From the NCBI GenBank assembly GCA_963742535.1, contig CAVUMC010000002.1:124001-188000 (forward strand): 64,000 bases of DNA, in the 5' to 3' direction. The notes beneath the pieces were generated by a model. It had not been told where the DNA came from. It was given only the letters and a program-made list of their open reading frames with translations, and searched no databases. Below, piece after piece: positions 15,726 through 27,465 of this stretch. Origin of the DNA: VRUE01 sp963742535 (lineage in GTDB: Bacteria; Actinomycetota; Thermoleophilia; Solirubrobacterales; 70-9). Both the position numbers and the translations under genes were made by a program. Numbering within the stretch: position 1 is the first letter of the stretch; the number at the start of each line of letters is the position of its first letter.

Positions 15726-16942
15726 ACGCGGCCCTCGGCCTGGCGCCGCGAGCGGGCGACCGCGTCGATGATCACGGCCGCGAGCAGGACGCCGCCGGTG
15801 ATCATGAACTTGACCGACGATTCCAGCGCCAGCAGGTTCATACCGTTGGAGATCGAGCCGATTACGGTGGCGCCTAGTAGCGCCGACCAGACCGAGCCGC
15901 GACCGCCGAAGAGGCTGGTGCCGGCGATGACCGGGGCGGCTATCGCTTCCAGCAGCAGATTGCTGCCGCCGGAGCTCTGATTTACCGCGAGCAGGCGCGA
16001 AGCGGCGAGGATGCCGCCGACCGCGGCCATGGAAGAGCAGAGGACGAAGGCGACCACGCGGATCTTGTCGACGCCGATCCCGGCACGGCGGGCCGCCTCG
16101 GCGTTGCCGCCGACGGCGAATAGGTGGCGACCGAAGACGGTCCGCGTGATCAGGGTCTGGAAGCCGACGACGAAGGCGAGCAGGATCACCAGCGCCAACG
16201 GCAGGCCGCGGTCGGAGTTGAGGATCGCGACGGCGACGATCGTGACCACAGCGACGGCGACGACCCGGATCAGCAACAGCGGCCTCGGCTCGGTCGTCAC
16301 GCCGGCGGCGAGCCTTCGGCGATGGCCACCGAGCGTGACCAGGGCGAAGGAGGCGATCACCACCGCGGCGAAAATCCAGCCGATGGCGGGCCCGTAGAAG
16401 GTGTTGGCGAGGTCGGTGATTCCTGAGTTGCTGAGGTTGACCGTGCCGGTTTTGCCCAGCACGAGCAGTAGGGCCCCCTGCCAGGTGAGCAGGCCTGCCA
16501 GCGTCACCACGAAGGAGGGGATGCGGAAACGAGTGAAGAGGAGGCCCTGGAGGAGGCCGATGGCGGCGCCGGCAAGGATTCCGAGCACGATCGCCGTGGC
16601 CGGGTCCCAGCCGTGTTTGACGTTCACCACCGCCGTCACCGCGGCGGCAAGGCCGCTGACCGCGCCGACGGAAAGGTCGATCTCGCCGATCAGCAGGACC
16701 ATCACGACACCGATCGCGATCAGGCCGACGGCGGTGATCTGGAGGAAGAGGTTGGTGAGGTTGGCGGCGGAGAGGAAGCGTTCGTTCTGGAGGTCGAAGA
16801 TGATCCAGATCACCGCGATCGCGAGGATCACCCGTAGCGAGGCGAGGTCCCCCTGCAGGAAGCGCCGCAGCAGGTCGCGCGGGGAGGTCACTTCCGCCTC
16901 CGCCGCCTCCGGCGCGGCGACGTCCGGATCTCCCACTCTCAC
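15722..16942 (-). CDS. Sugar ABC transporter permease (XylH-type)
   Basis: A 406-residue membrane permease of the RbsC/XylH family with about 10-11 hydrophobic helices and the family signatures GEIDLSVGAVSGLAA, FVVTLAGLLTWQGA and AVGGNAEAARRAGI. The GTG start overlaps the ATPase gene stop (GTGA). A cytoplasmic N-terminal stretch of 35 residues precedes the first helix. Third gene of the importer operon; the substrate is a monosaccharide, xylose by overall similarity of the set. Confidence 0.9.
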   Translation of the reverse strand: MRVGDPDVAAPEAAEAEVTSPRDLLRRFLQGDLASLRVILAIAVIWIIFDLQNERFLSAANLTNLFLQITAVGLIAIGVVMVLLIGEIDLSVGAVSGLAAAVTAVVNVKHGWDPATAIVLGILAGAAIGLLQGLLFTRFRIPSFVVTLAGLLTWQGALLLVLGKTGTVNLSNSGITDLANTFYGPAIGWIFAAVVIASFALVTLGGHRRRLAAGVTTEPRPLLLIRVVAVAVVTIVAVAILNSDRGLPLALVILLAFVVGFQTLITRTVFGRHLFAVGGNAEAARRAGIGVDKIRVVAFVLCSSMAAVGGILAASRLLAVNQSSGGSNLLLEAIAAPVIAGTSLFGGRGSVWSALLGATVIGSISNGMNLLALESSVKFMITGGVLLAAVIIDAVARSRRQAEGRV

Positions 16943-17712
16943 AGCTGCCTCTCCTGTTCGGCGGTGTCGGCCGTCGCCCCGGTGATCGCTCCCACGACCT
17001 GCTCCTCGGTCGTATCGGAGGTCTCATAGACACCGGACCGCCGTCCCAATCGCAGGACAAAGATGCGATCGGCGACGGCGAAGACGTCGGCGAGGTTGTG
17101 GCTGATCACGATCACGCCGAGGTTGCGCTCACGCAGGCGGCGGATCAGGTCGAGGACTTGTTTGGTCTGGACCACGCCAAGCGCCGCGGTCGGCTCGTCC
17201 AACATCACGACCTTCGGTTCGCCCAGTAGCGAGCGGGCGACGGCGACCTGCTGGCGCTGGCCACCGGAGAGCGTTCCCACCTCTGAACGAACGCTGGGAA
17301 TCGTCACCGAGAGCTGCTCGAGCAGCTCGTGCGAGCGCTGCTCCATATCGATCTCGTCGAGCGCCCGCACCGACCCCACTCCACCGACCGTCTCCTCCTG
17401 GCCGAGGAAGAGGTTGGCGACGACGTCGAGGTTGTCGCAGAGCGCCAGGTCCTGGTACACGGTGGCGATTCCCAGCTCAGTCGCCGAAGCGGGGCCTTTG
17501 ATCGACGCTGGACTCCCCTCGAAGACGAATTCGCCCGAGTCGACGTCGTGGATCCCGGAGATCGACTTGACCAGCGTCGACTTACCGGCGCCGTTGTCGC
17601 CAACCAAGGCGAGGACCTCCCCCGCCCTTACCTCCAGGTCCACCCCGTCAAGCGCCTGCACGGGGCCGAAGCGCTTGCTCAGGCCCCGTGCAGACAGGAT
17701 CGGATCGCTCAT
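16939..17712 (-). CDS. Sugar ABC transporter ATP-binding protein (single-cassette, XylG-like)
   Basis: 257 residues, one ABC domain: Walker A GDNGAGKSTLVKS, Q-loop YQDLALCDN, signature LSGGQRQQVAVARSL, Walker B VVMLDEPTAAL, His switch VISHN. Xylose/ribose importers usually have two fused cassettes; this one has a single cassette and probably works as a homodimer, as in many actinobacterial sets. ATG 17712 (MSDPILSARGLSKRFG) is 8 bases after the binding-protein stop. Confidence 0.92.
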   Translation of the reverse strand: MSDPILSARGLSKRFGPVQALDGVDLEVRAGEVLALVGDNGAGKSTLVKSISGIHDVDSGEFVFEGSPASIKGPASATELGIATVYQDLALCDNLDVVANLFLGQEETVGGVGSVRALDEIDMEQRSHELLEQLSVTIPSVRSEVGTLSGGQRQQVAVARSLLGEPKVVMLDEPTAALGVVQTKQVLDLIRRLRERNLGVIVISHNLADVFAVADRIFVLRLGRRSGVYETSDTTEEQVVGAITGATADTAEQERQL

Positions 17713-17720
17713 TTGACGCG

Positions 17721-18809
17721 TTATTCGATGCCGGCTTCTTTGCAGGCGGCCTTGTATGGGCCGGTGCAAATTTCCGACGTTGGCCAGAATTCGTCCTTGA
17801 CGATCGTTTCGTTGATGTTTTCCTTCTTCACCGCCACCGGTTTGAGCAGGACCGACGGCACTTCTTCTAGTTCGTTGTCTTCCTTGGCGTTGACTAGGCC
17901 GGAGGGAATTTTTTTGCCTTGAGCCAGGGCAACAGCCATTTCGGCCGCGTCGTGTGCCTCCGGCGTGATCGCCTTGTAGACGGTCATGAACTGTTCACCG
18001 ACGAGGATGCGCTGGATGGCTTCCAGTTCGGCGTCCTGACCGGTGGTGGGCTTTTCTTCCGGCTTGATGCCGGATGACTTCATTGCCGCGATCGCACCGC
18101 CGGCAGTGCCGTCATTCGCCGCGTAAACGGCCGCGAAACCGTTCTTGCCGAGCGCCGTAATCGCCTGTTCCATCTCGTTCTGAGCCTGATCAGGGCTCCA
18201 TTCCGGCGTGTCGTATTCCTTGGCGATATTGGTGCCTTCTTTTTCAAACACCTTTGTCGCGCCGGCCTTGAACTGGGCCGCGTTGGGATCGGTAGGAGAG
18301 CCGTTGATCATCACGATCGGCCCCTTCGGACTGCCTTCTTCTTTCAACTTTTCCAACAGGGTTTCGGCTTGCAGTTCGCCGACCCGTTCGTTGTCGAAGG
18401 AGACGTAGTAAGCAACCGGAGCGCCGAGGACCAGGCGGTCGTAGCTGATCACCGGGATGCCTTCTTCCTTTGCCTTCTTCACTATCGAGCCGACGGCGGT
18501 TGCGTCGACGGCGTCAAGAACGAGGACATCCGCACCCTGGGTTATCGCTGCTTCACCCTGTGACTGCTGTTCAGAGGTGCTCTGATTGGCGTTGCTGTAG
18601 ATGATTTCGCAGTCTTCGCATATTTCTTCGACCTTTTCTTCAAATTCAGGTCGATCATGCGCTTCGTAGCGACTGGTCTTCGACTCGGGCAGGAGGAGTG
18701 CGATCTTCGGACCGCTTCCTCCGCCTCCACCGCAGCCAGCCGCAACGGCGACCACCACGAGAAAGAGACCAAGTGCGATCCCCGATCGCACTGGAATTGA
18801 TTTGGACAT
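17721..18809 (-). CDS. Sugar ABC transporter substrate-binding lipoprotein (XylF-like)
   Basis: 362 residues. A lipoprotein signal peptide ends AVAAGC, then a Gly-rich linker and a periplasmic-binding-protein type 1 fold: KIALLLPESKTSRYEAHDRP, GADVLVLDAVDATAVGSIV, GIPVISYDRLV, MINGSPTDPNA, VYAANDGTAGGAIAAMK, TTGQDAELEAIQRI. These are hallmarks of D-xylose-binding proteins. ATG 18809 has AAAGGAG 6 bases upstream. First gene of the importer operon. Confidence 0.92.
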   Translation of the reverse strand: MSKSIPVRSGIALGLFLVVVAVAAGCGGGGGSGPKIALLLPESKTSRYEAHDRPEFEEKVEEICEDCEIIYSNANQSTSEQQSQGEAAITQGADVLVLDAVDATAVGSIVKKAKEEGIPVISYDRLVLGAPVAYYVSFDNERVGELQAETLLEKLKEEGSPKGPIVMINGSPTDPNAAQFKAGATKVFEKEGTNIAKEYDTPEWSPDQAQNEMEQAITALGKNGFAAVYAANDGTAGGAIAAMKSSGIKPEEKPTTGQDAELEAIQRILVGEQFMTVYKAITPEAHDAAEMAVALAQGKKIPSGLVNAKEDNELEEVPSVLLKPVAVKKENINETIVKDEFWPTSEICTGPYKAACKEAGIE

Positions 18810-18866
18810 AGAGCTCTCCTTTCCGCCCCTGCCCATACCGCTTACGCGAATACCACTCCAAAGGTA

Positions 18867-21746
<2,880 letters not shown>

Positions 21747-21754
21747 TTATGGCG

Positions 21755-21760
21755 ATTCTA
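21755..21760 (-). promoter_or_regulatory. Putative -10 box of uvrA
   Basis: TAGAAT on the minus strand, 8 bases before the uvrA GTG. Taken with the LexA-type site just upstream it makes a repressible, near-leaderless promoter. Confidence 0.45.
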
Positions 21761-21766
21761 CGCAGA

Positions 21767-21780
21767 CGAACAGATGTTCC
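21767..21780. promoter_or_regulatory. SOS box (LexA operator) upstream of uvrA
   Basis: CGAACAGATGTTCC matches the Gram-positive SOS consensus CGAACRNRYGTTYC at every position. It lies 20 bases before the uvrA start, overlapping the region between -35 and -10, so LexA bound here would block uvrA. The next gene in the other direction starts 77 bases away and could share it. Confidence 0.85.
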
Positions 21781-21857
21781 CCTAAATAGTCCGCAACCTC
21801 CGCGTTTCCCTCGACCCAGCTCTCTTCCGGGGACGACTTCCGCTGAGTTCGCCCTTA

Positions 21858-22799
21858 GTGCTCCACATGGACCCAAAAAGGCGAAGTCACCACCAACTGG
21901 CGAGGTTGGCGGAGGAGCAGCACGGGGTTGTCTCGATTGGACAACTGCGTGCCCTGGGTTATTCGGACGGGTCCTTTAGACACGCCCTCGAAACCGGGAA
22001 GCTGCATCCGATATTCCACAGTGTCTACGCCGTGGGACATCTCAAAGTCTCACAGCACGGCGAGTGCATGGCGGCAGTGCTCAGTTGTGGCGAGGGAGCA
22101 TTGCTCAGCCATCGATCAGCTGCCTGGCTCTGGGGCATGACATCACGATTTGCTCGCCCGGTGGAAGTCACCGCCGCGAGCCCACGGGAGACCCGCCAGC
22201 AGATTCGGGTGCACAGCGCCGCTGTCCTGGAACCACAAGACCGCACCGGCCATGAAGGCATCCCGGTCACCGCAGTTCCTCGTACGTCGCTCGACTTCTC
22301 GGCGGCGGACCCGTTCTTCCTGGGCCAGGCACTTGATAATGCGAGGCGCCTGGGCCTCCTTGACCTGATCGCGATGGACGATCTGCTCTCACGCAGCAAG
22401 GGGTTTAGAGGCGCAGCCCAACTGCGCACAGCCCTGGAGGTCCATCGTCTCGCAGCCTTCACGCGCTCAGGCCTCGAGCGCCGTTTTCTCAAGCTCGTCA
22501 AGAGTTCAAGGCTGCCGCAGCCGGTCATGAACCTCTACATCGAGGGCCATGAGCTGGATGCGTACTGGCCGAGAGAGCGCTTTGCCGTTGAACTTGACAC
22601 CTACGACTACCACGGAAGCCCAGAGGCGTTTGAGGAAGACCGAATCCGCCAAGAGAGTTTGAAGCTCGCCGGAGTCGAGATGGTGCGGATCACGGGCACG
22701 CGCATGGAACGCGAACCTCGATCAATCGCGCTTCGCCTCCATCGCCTTCTTGGCCAACGTCGCCGCGAGCTAGGGATCGACACGCCAGCCCCAGGCTGA
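21858..22799 (+). CDS. AbiEi-like N-terminal domain plus DUF559 (Vsr-like nuclease fold) protein
   Basis: 313 residues. N-terminal winged-helix segment as in AbiEi antitoxins (LARLAEEQHGVVSIGQLRALG, then FHSVYAVGHL), a middle part with LLSHRSAAWLWGM, and a C-terminal DUF559/Vsr-like region with acidic positions in HELDAYWPRERFAVELD followed by YDYHGSPEAFEEDR. Such proteins are widespread, unpartnered paralogues in Actinobacteria; the role is unproven (regulator or nuclease). No AbiEii-type toxin is adjacent. A 5'-truncated paralogue lies at 40682-41494. Confidence 0.8.
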   Translation: MLHMDPKRRSHHQLARLAEEQHGVVSIGQLRALGYSDGSFRHALETGKLHPIFHSVYAVGHLKVSQHGECMAAVLSCGEGALLSHRSAAWLWGMTSRFARPVEVTAASPRETRQQIRVHSAAVLEPQDRTGHEGIPVTAVPRTSLDFSAADPFFLGQALDNARRLGLLDLIAMDDLLSRSKGFRGAAQLRTALEVHRLAAFTRSGLERRFLKLVKSSRLPQPVMNLYIEGHELDAYWPRERFAVELDTYDYHGSPEAFEEDRIRQESLKLAGVEMVRITGTRMEREPRSIALRLHRLLGQRRRELGIDTPAPG

Positions 22800-22844
22800 C
22801 TTCGTCCTTCTGGCGGCATTCGGAGTCACAAACACGAAGTCAGC
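22795..22844. terminator. Bidirectional hairpin between convergent genes
   Basis: GCTGACTTCGT (22795-22805) and ACGAAGTCAGC (22834-22844) form an 11-base perfect stem with a 28-base loop, between the DUF559 gene stop and the thioredoxin-like gene stop. Outer GCCCCAG and CTGGGGC can extend it. Confidence 0.5.
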
Positions 22845-22863
22845 GAGAGGAGACTGGGGCAGG

Positions 22864-23625
22864 TCAGTAGAGGGCGGTGGCTAGGCGGCGGCGGTAGCGG
22901 ATGGCCTTGGGATCGCCGGGGTCTAGGTCGCTGAGGATGCCGATCACGGCGCGGCGGAGTTGCTCGCGCCGACTCTCCCGCTCCTCCTCGCCGATGCCAT
23001 TCGCCCGCTCTTCGAGGGCGGCGAGGAGCGCGTCGAGCGCAGCTTCCCGCTCACCTCGATCCAGGGCTTCGAAGGCCTCGGTGGCCACCCCGTCCCTGCG
23101 CAGTCCGATCCGGGCGGCGATGCCTTCGGCGGCGAAGTCGCCCTCGTGTCCCTCGACGGCAGCCAGGGCGTCGTCCTCCTCCCCGCGCTCGAGCCGCTTG
23201 CGGGCGAGCGCAACGGCGATATCAGCGCGGCGCGGCTCCAGCTCGCTCGCCTCGCGCAGGGAGAGCTCATCGCCGGCCTCGAGCAGCTCGTCGGCGCGCG
23301 ACGGCAGCAGAGAATCGAAGAACGCTTCGACTTTCGCCTTCGGCACGGCACCGGTGAATTCATCGACGACGTCGCCGTCGCGGAAGGCCTTCACCGCCGG
23401 GATGCCCTGGACCCCGAAGCGCGCTCCCAGGGCCTGGTTGGAGTCGACGTCGACCTTGGCCAGCAGTACGCGGCCGCCCCGGCTCGCCTCCGCTGCTTCC
23501 AGCGCCGGCCCCAGGGTCCGGCAGGGCCCACACCACTCGGCCCAGAAATCGACCACGACGGGGGTCTGCCGCGAGAGCTCGACTACGTCGCGATCGAAGG
23601 TCGCTTCGGTTACGTCAACGGCCAT
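22864..23625 (-). CDS. Thioredoxin-TPR protein (CnoX/YbbN-like co-chaperone)
   Basis: 253 residues: a thioredoxin domain with active site WCGPC and cis-Pro in QGIPAVKAF, followed by about 140 residues of helical repeats (SLREASELEPRRADIAVALA..., ALDALLAALEERANG) typical of YbbN/CnoX. CnoX proteins hold oxidant-damaged clients and hand them to chaperones; keeping both active-site cysteines suggests redox activity too. ATG 23625 (MAVDVTEATFDRDV) is used; the in-frame upstream region is not homologous. Confidence 0.88.
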   Translation of the reverse strand: MAVDVTEATFDRDVVELSRQTPVVVDFWAEWCGPCRTLGPALEAAEASRGGRVLLAKVDVDSNQALGARFGVQGIPAVKAFRDGDVVDEFTGAVPKAKVEAFFDSLLPSRADELLEAGDELSLREASELEPRRADIAVALARKRLERGEEDDALAAVEGHEGDFAAEGIAARIGLRRDGVATEAFEALDRGEREAALDALLAALEERANGIGEEERESRREQLRRAVIGILSDLDPGDPKAIRYRRRLATALY

Positions 23626-23683
23626 GCGCGGAGGATATGCGGCTGCGGCCGCAAGGCCGTGGACCACCGTTAGTTAAGGCCTC

Positions 23684-23712
23684 TTGCGTATTGCCCCGGA
23701 CGGGACTAGCGT
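23684..23712 (+). promoter_or_regulatory. Putative promoter of the NTF2-like gene
   Basis: TTGCGT (23684-23689), 17 bases, then TAGCGT (23707-23712), about 36 bases before the ATG. Confidence 0.35.
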
Positions 23713-23748
23713 CGAACACAGGCGGGGTCAGCAAACGAGGAGGAAAAG

Positions 23749-24126
23749 ATGTCCAACGTCGATGCCGCCCGAGCCAGCTACGAGGCCTTTGCCCGTGGCG
23801 ACCTGGAAGCCCTGAAAAAGATGTTGTCTGAGGACAGCACCTGGCTCACCTCCGACGAGTTGCCGCTTGGCGGTGAAACCAAAGGCCGGGACGCAATTCT
23901 GGGGAACTTCACCCAGATCCCCAACTACTGGTCATCGTTCAGCGTCGAGCCGGAGGAATTCATCGATGCCGGTGAGTGGGTGATAGTGAAGGGAACGCAA
24001 CGAGCTGGCCACGATGGCGACAGCTTCGAGGCGCCCTTCGCCCACCTGATGAGGTTCGCCGACGGCAAGATCGTGCGCGGCGAGTTCTACGCCGACAGCG
24101 CAAAGGCGGCGAAGGTCCTGGCCTGA
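23749..24126 (+). CDS. SnoaL/NTF2-like family protein
   Basis: 125 residues of the cystatin-like cone fold (MSNVDAARASYEAFARGDL, TWLTSDELPLGGETKGRDAIL, FAHLMRFADGKIVRGEFY). Relatives include ketosteroid isomerase, polyketide cyclase and stress proteins; no specific catalytic assignment is possible. GAGGAGG precedes the ATG by 6-7 bases. It stands alone between two minus-strand genes. Confidence 0.8.
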   Translation: MSNVDAARASYEAFARGDLEALKKMLSEDSTWLTSDELPLGGETKGRDAILGNFTQIPNYWSSFSVEPEEFIDAGEWVIVKGTQRAGHDGDSFEAPFAHLMRFADGKIVRGEFYADSAKAAKVLA

Positions 24127-24136
24127 GCCGCCCGGA

Positions 24137-24158
24137 ACGGGGGTGGTCAGGCCCCCGT
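24137..24158. terminator. Bidirectional hairpin between the NTF2-like gene and uvrB
   Basis: ACGGGGG and CCCCCGT form a 7-base stem with an 8-base loop that contains the uvrB stop codon. It could serve both convergent genes. Confidence 0.45.
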
Positions 24159-26144
24159 CCGCATCCCATCGAGGTCGCGGCGCAGCTCCCTGAGCTCGTC
24201 CCGGAGCCGCGCCGCCTCCTCGAAACGCAGGTCATCCGCGGCGGCGAGCATCTCCTCCTCGAGGGTGACGATCGTGCGCTCCAGCTCATCCGGATCTGCG
24301 AACTCTCCGGCTTTCTTGCCGCGGCGCTTGCGCGGCGCCCGGTCCTCCATCGCCAGGAACTCGCTCATCTCGGAGATGCCCTTGCGCACCGTCTCCGGAG
24401 TAATTCCGTGCTCCTCGTTGTAGGCGAGCTGGATCGCCCGGCGGCGGTCGGTCTCGCGCATCGCCGCCTGCATCGCGTCGGTCTCCTTGTCGGCGTACAT
24501 CAGCACCCGCCCGTTGACGTTGCGGGCGGCACGGCCGATCGTCTGCACGAGGCTGGTCTCCCCGCGCAGGAAGCCCTCCTTGTCGGCGTCGAGGATCGCG
24601 ACCAGCGAGACCTCAGGCAGGTCGAGGCCCTCGCGCAGCAGGTTGACCCCGACCAGCACGTCGTACTCGCCGAGACGCAGGTCACGGACGATCTGGATCC
24701 GTTCCAAGGTGTCGATCTCGGAGTGCAGGTAGCGGACCTTGATCCCATACTCGAGCAGGTAGTTGGTCAGGTCCTCAGCCATCTTCTTGGTCAGCGTCGT
24801 GACCAGGACCCGGTCGCCTTCCTCGGCGACCCCCTTGATCTCGTTCATCAGGTCGTCGATCTGGTTGCGCGTCGCGCGCAGCTCGATCGCGGGGTCAATG
24901 ATTCCGGTCGGGCGGACGATCTGCTCGACGGTGCGGGTCGACTCAGCCCGCTCAAAGGGGCCCGGCGTCGCCGAGACCATGACCAGCTGTGGCACCCGCT
25001 CGAGGAACTCGTTGAATTTGAGCGGCCGGTTGTCGATCGCCGAGGGCAGCCGGAAGCCGTAGTCGATCAGGGTCTGCTTGCGCGAGCGATCCCCCTCATA
25101 CATGCCGCCGATCTGCGGCACGGTTTGGTGGGACTCGTCGACGAAGACGACGAAGTCGTCGGGGAAGTAGTCGACCAGCGTGTGCGGCGGGCTGCCCTGC
25201 GGCCGGCCGTCGAGGATGCGCGAGTAGTTCTCGATCCCCGAGGTGAAGCCGATCTCTTTCAGCATCTCGATGTCGTAGGCGGTGCGCTGGCGCAGCCGGT
25301 GCGCCTCCAGCTGCTTGCCTTCTTTCTCCAGCTCGGCGGTGCGGCTGTTGAGTTCGTTGCGGATTTCATCGACCGCGCGCTCGAGCGTCTCGTCCCTGGT
25401 CACGTAATGGGAGGCGGGCCAGACCGAGACGTGGTTGATCGTGTCGAGGACCTCACCGGTCAGCGGGTCGAAGTGCTGGATCCCCTCGATCTCATCGCCG
25501 AAGAGGGCGATCCGGTAGGCCGACTCGGCGTAGGAAGGCATGATCTCCAGCACCTCGCCGCGGACCCGGAAGGCACCGCGACCGAGCACCGAGTCGTTGC
25601 GCTGGTATTGCATTTTCACCAGCTTGCGCAGCACCTCGTCGCGGTCGATCTCCTCGCCGACTTTGAAGAGCTGCATTTTTTCGTTGTAGACCTGGGGCGA
25701 GCCGATCCCGTAGATGCAGGAGACCGAGGCGACGATGATCACGTCGCGGCGGGCGAAAAGCGACGCGGTGGCGGCGTGGCGCAGACGGTCGATCTCGTCG
25801 TTGATCGAGGAGTCCTTCTCGATGTAGAGGTCCTGCGCCGGGACGTAGGCCTCGGGCTGGTAGTAGTCGTAGTAGGAGACGAAGTACTCGACCGAGTTGT
25901 CGGGGAAGAACTCGCGGAACTCGTTGCAGAGCTGCGCCGCCAGCGTCTTGTTGTGGGCGATCACCAGCGAGGGGCGCTGCACCGCGGCGATCGTCGCCGC
26001 CATCGTGAAGGTCTTACCGGTGCCGGTCGCGCCAAGCAGCGTCTGAAAGCGTTCCCCGGCCCCCAGTCCCTCGGCCAGCCCGGCAATCGCCTTGGGCTGG
26101 TCAGCGGTCGGCGTGTAGGCGGGGTTGAGCTCGAATTCCGGCAC
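24147..26144 (-). CDS. uvrB: UvrABC excinuclease subunit B
   Basis: DNA helicase-like damage verification subunit, 665 residues. Walker A GATGTGKTF, the beta-hairpin YYDYYQPEAYVP, DESHQTVPQIGGMYEGD, TLTKKMAEDL, GINLLREGLDLPEVSLVAI (as VGVNLLREG), and the C-terminal UVR motif (LEEEMLAAADDLRFEEAARLRDE). GTG 26144 is immediately after the stop of the glycosyltransferase gene (TGAGTG). No SOS box is seen directly upstream, unlike uvrA. Confidence 0.98.
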   Translation of the reverse strand: MPEFELNPAYTPTADQPKAIAGLAEGLGAGERFQTLLGATGTGKTFTMAATIAAVQRPSLVIAHNKTLAAQLCNEFREFFPDNSVEYFVSYYDYYQPEAYVPAQDLYIEKDSSINDEIDRLRHAATASLFARRDVIIVASVSCIYGIGSPQVYNEKMQLFKVGEEIDRDEVLRKLVKMQYQRNDSVLGRGAFRVRGEVLEIMPSYAESAYRIALFGDEIEGIQHFDPLTGEVLDTINHVSVWPASHYVTRDETLERAVDEIRNELNSRTAELEKEGKQLEAHRLRQRTAYDIEMLKEIGFTSGIENYSRILDGRPQGSPPHTLVDYFPDDFVVFVDESHQTVPQIGGMYEGDRSRKQTLIDYGFRLPSAIDNRPLKFNEFLERVPQLVMVSATPGPFERAESTRTVEQIVRPTGIIDPAIELRATRNQIDDLMNEIKGVAEEGDRVLVTTLTKKMAEDLTNYLLEYGIKVRYLHSEIDTLERIQIVRDLRLGEYDVLVGVNLLREGLDLPEVSLVAILDADKEGFLRGETSLVQTIGRAARNVNGRVLMYADKETDAMQAAMRETDRRRAIQLAYNEEHGITPETVRKGISEMSEFLAMEDRAPRKRRGKKAGEFADPDELERTIVTLEEEMLAAADDLRFEEAARLRDELRELRRDLDGMRTGA

Positions 26145-27461
26145 TCAGGTGACGATAGCGTGGCCGCTCGGCGCCCCATCTCCCTCGAGCGGTTCCCGCT
26201 CCGTCTTCGACCAGTCGTCGCGCGCTCGCATCTGCCGCCAACTCGAGCGCAGCAAGACCGGCCAGAGGAACCAGGTGTAGGGCGCGTAGATCTGCGCCAC
26301 CAGCAGCCCCTGCAGCCAGCCAAACGGTCCGCGCGATGCACGGGCAGCGACGCAGCCAAGAATCGTGCCGCCGAAGGCGAGCAGGTAGAAGAAGGCGAGC
26401 TGCCAGGTGGGGCCGCCACCCCAGAAAGGCGCCTGGCCGGCGGCGGCAAGAAACAAGGCCGCGATTAGGCCCAGTCCGATGATCCCCTGCCAGAAGGGCA
26501 TCAACAGGTAGATCAGCAGCTCGAAGCGGGCGCCGCGAGAGAAGGGCGCCCGGTGCACCTCGCCACGCAGGTCCATCGCCTGCAGGTTGCCCTGCGACCA
26601 GCGGGTTCTCTGGTTGAGCAAGCGCCGCGGCCGCGAGAGGCCCTGTTGGTCGACCGTGGCGCGAAGCTCCTGGCGTCCCTTCCAACCGCGCGCGATCAGT
26701 CGCAGGCCGAGGTCTTGGTCCTCGGTGAGTCGATCCCGCCATGGACCGACGTCATCAGCGACGTCATCGAGGGCACTGAGCCGATTGAACTGGCCATTGC
26801 CTCCCATTCCGGCGGTACCCCAATCGTCGCGGCCGGCCTGGAAGAGATAGCCGTAGACCGAGAACTCGAGGTCCTGGAGCCAAGTGAGGAAGTGGCGGCG
26901 GTTATAGATCCGCACCAGCGACTGCACGCCGCCGACCGCAGGATCGGCCGCGAACTGGGAGGCGGCGAAGCGAGGCGCCTCGGCGTCGAGTCGTCCGTCG
27001 GCGTCGATGATGACGACCACCGCTCTCTCGCGATCACCGAGCTGGCCTAGCGAGCGGTAGGCGTAGTTGAGCGCGGCGGCCTTGCCTTGGCGGGCCTCCG
27101 GCAGCCGGCGTGAGAGCACGGTGAGATCAGGGTGTGAGATGCCCGCCAAGACAGCGGCGGTTCGGTCCTCGGAGGCGTCGTCGATCACGATCACCCGACG
27201 ACGTGCCAGATCGAGCCCAAGCAGGCGTTCGACGCTGTCGCAAATCGTCACCTCCTCGTCGAGGGCCGGCACGAGGAAGACCCAGGAGAAGGCTTCGGCA
27301 CCATCAGCGGGTGCCACCGGTGCCAAACGCGCGGCGCTGAGAGCGCGGACGAAGAGCACCGCCGACCAGACAAACATGCCGACGACAACGGCGAGGCAGA
27401 CGAAGAAAAGTGCCTGCCAACCCGCCGAGAGCCCTTCAAAAGGAAGGATCACGGTAGCCAT
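26145..27461 (-). CDS. Membrane glycosyltransferase, family 2 (cellulose-synthase-like)
   Basis: 438 residues: two N-terminal membrane helices, a GT2 catalytic domain and about four C-terminal helices. Motifs: VIDDASEDRT (DxD-type nucleotide site), IIDADGRLDAE, GMGGNGQFNRL, LTEDQDLGLRL (general base) and NQRTRWSQGN (QxxRW), as in processive synthases of the BcsA/PgaC group. ATG 27461 follows the wecB stop by four bases, so the two are cotranscribed. The polymer is unknown; a HexNAc-type polysaccharide is the natural guess given the partner. Confidence 0.87.
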   Translation of the reverse strand: MATVILPFEGLSAGWQALFFVCLAVVVGMFVWSAVLFVRALSAARLAPVAPADGAEAFSWVFLVPALDEEVTICDSVERLLGLDLARRRVIVIDDASEDRTAAVLAGISHPDLTVLSRRLPEARQGKAAALNYAYRSLGQLGDRERAVVVIIDADGRLDAEAPRFAASQFAADPAVGGVQSLVRIYNRRHFLTWLQDLEFSVYGYLFQAGRDDWGTAGMGGNGQFNRLSALDDVADDVGPWRDRLTEDQDLGLRLIARGWKGRQELRATVDQQGLSRPRRLLNQRTRWSQGNLQAMDLRGEVHRAPFSRGARFELLIYLLMPFWQGIIGLGLIAALFLAAAGQAPFWGGGPTWQLAFFYLLAFGGTILGCVAARASRGPFGWLQGLLVAQIYAPYTWFLWPVLLRSSWRQMRARDDWSKTEREPLEGDGAPSGHAIVT

Positions 27462-27465
27462 CTGG

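Noticed and set aside
21858..22799. A type IV toxin-antitoxin system (AbiE)
   Set aside because: Only the AbiEi-like N-terminal domain is present, fused to a DUF559 domain; no AbiEii nucleotidyltransferase gene is adjacent at either copy.
24147..26468. An 830-residue plus-strand frame opposite uvrB
   Set aside because: Antisense artefact of high-GC codon use; uvrB on the minus strand has every family motif.
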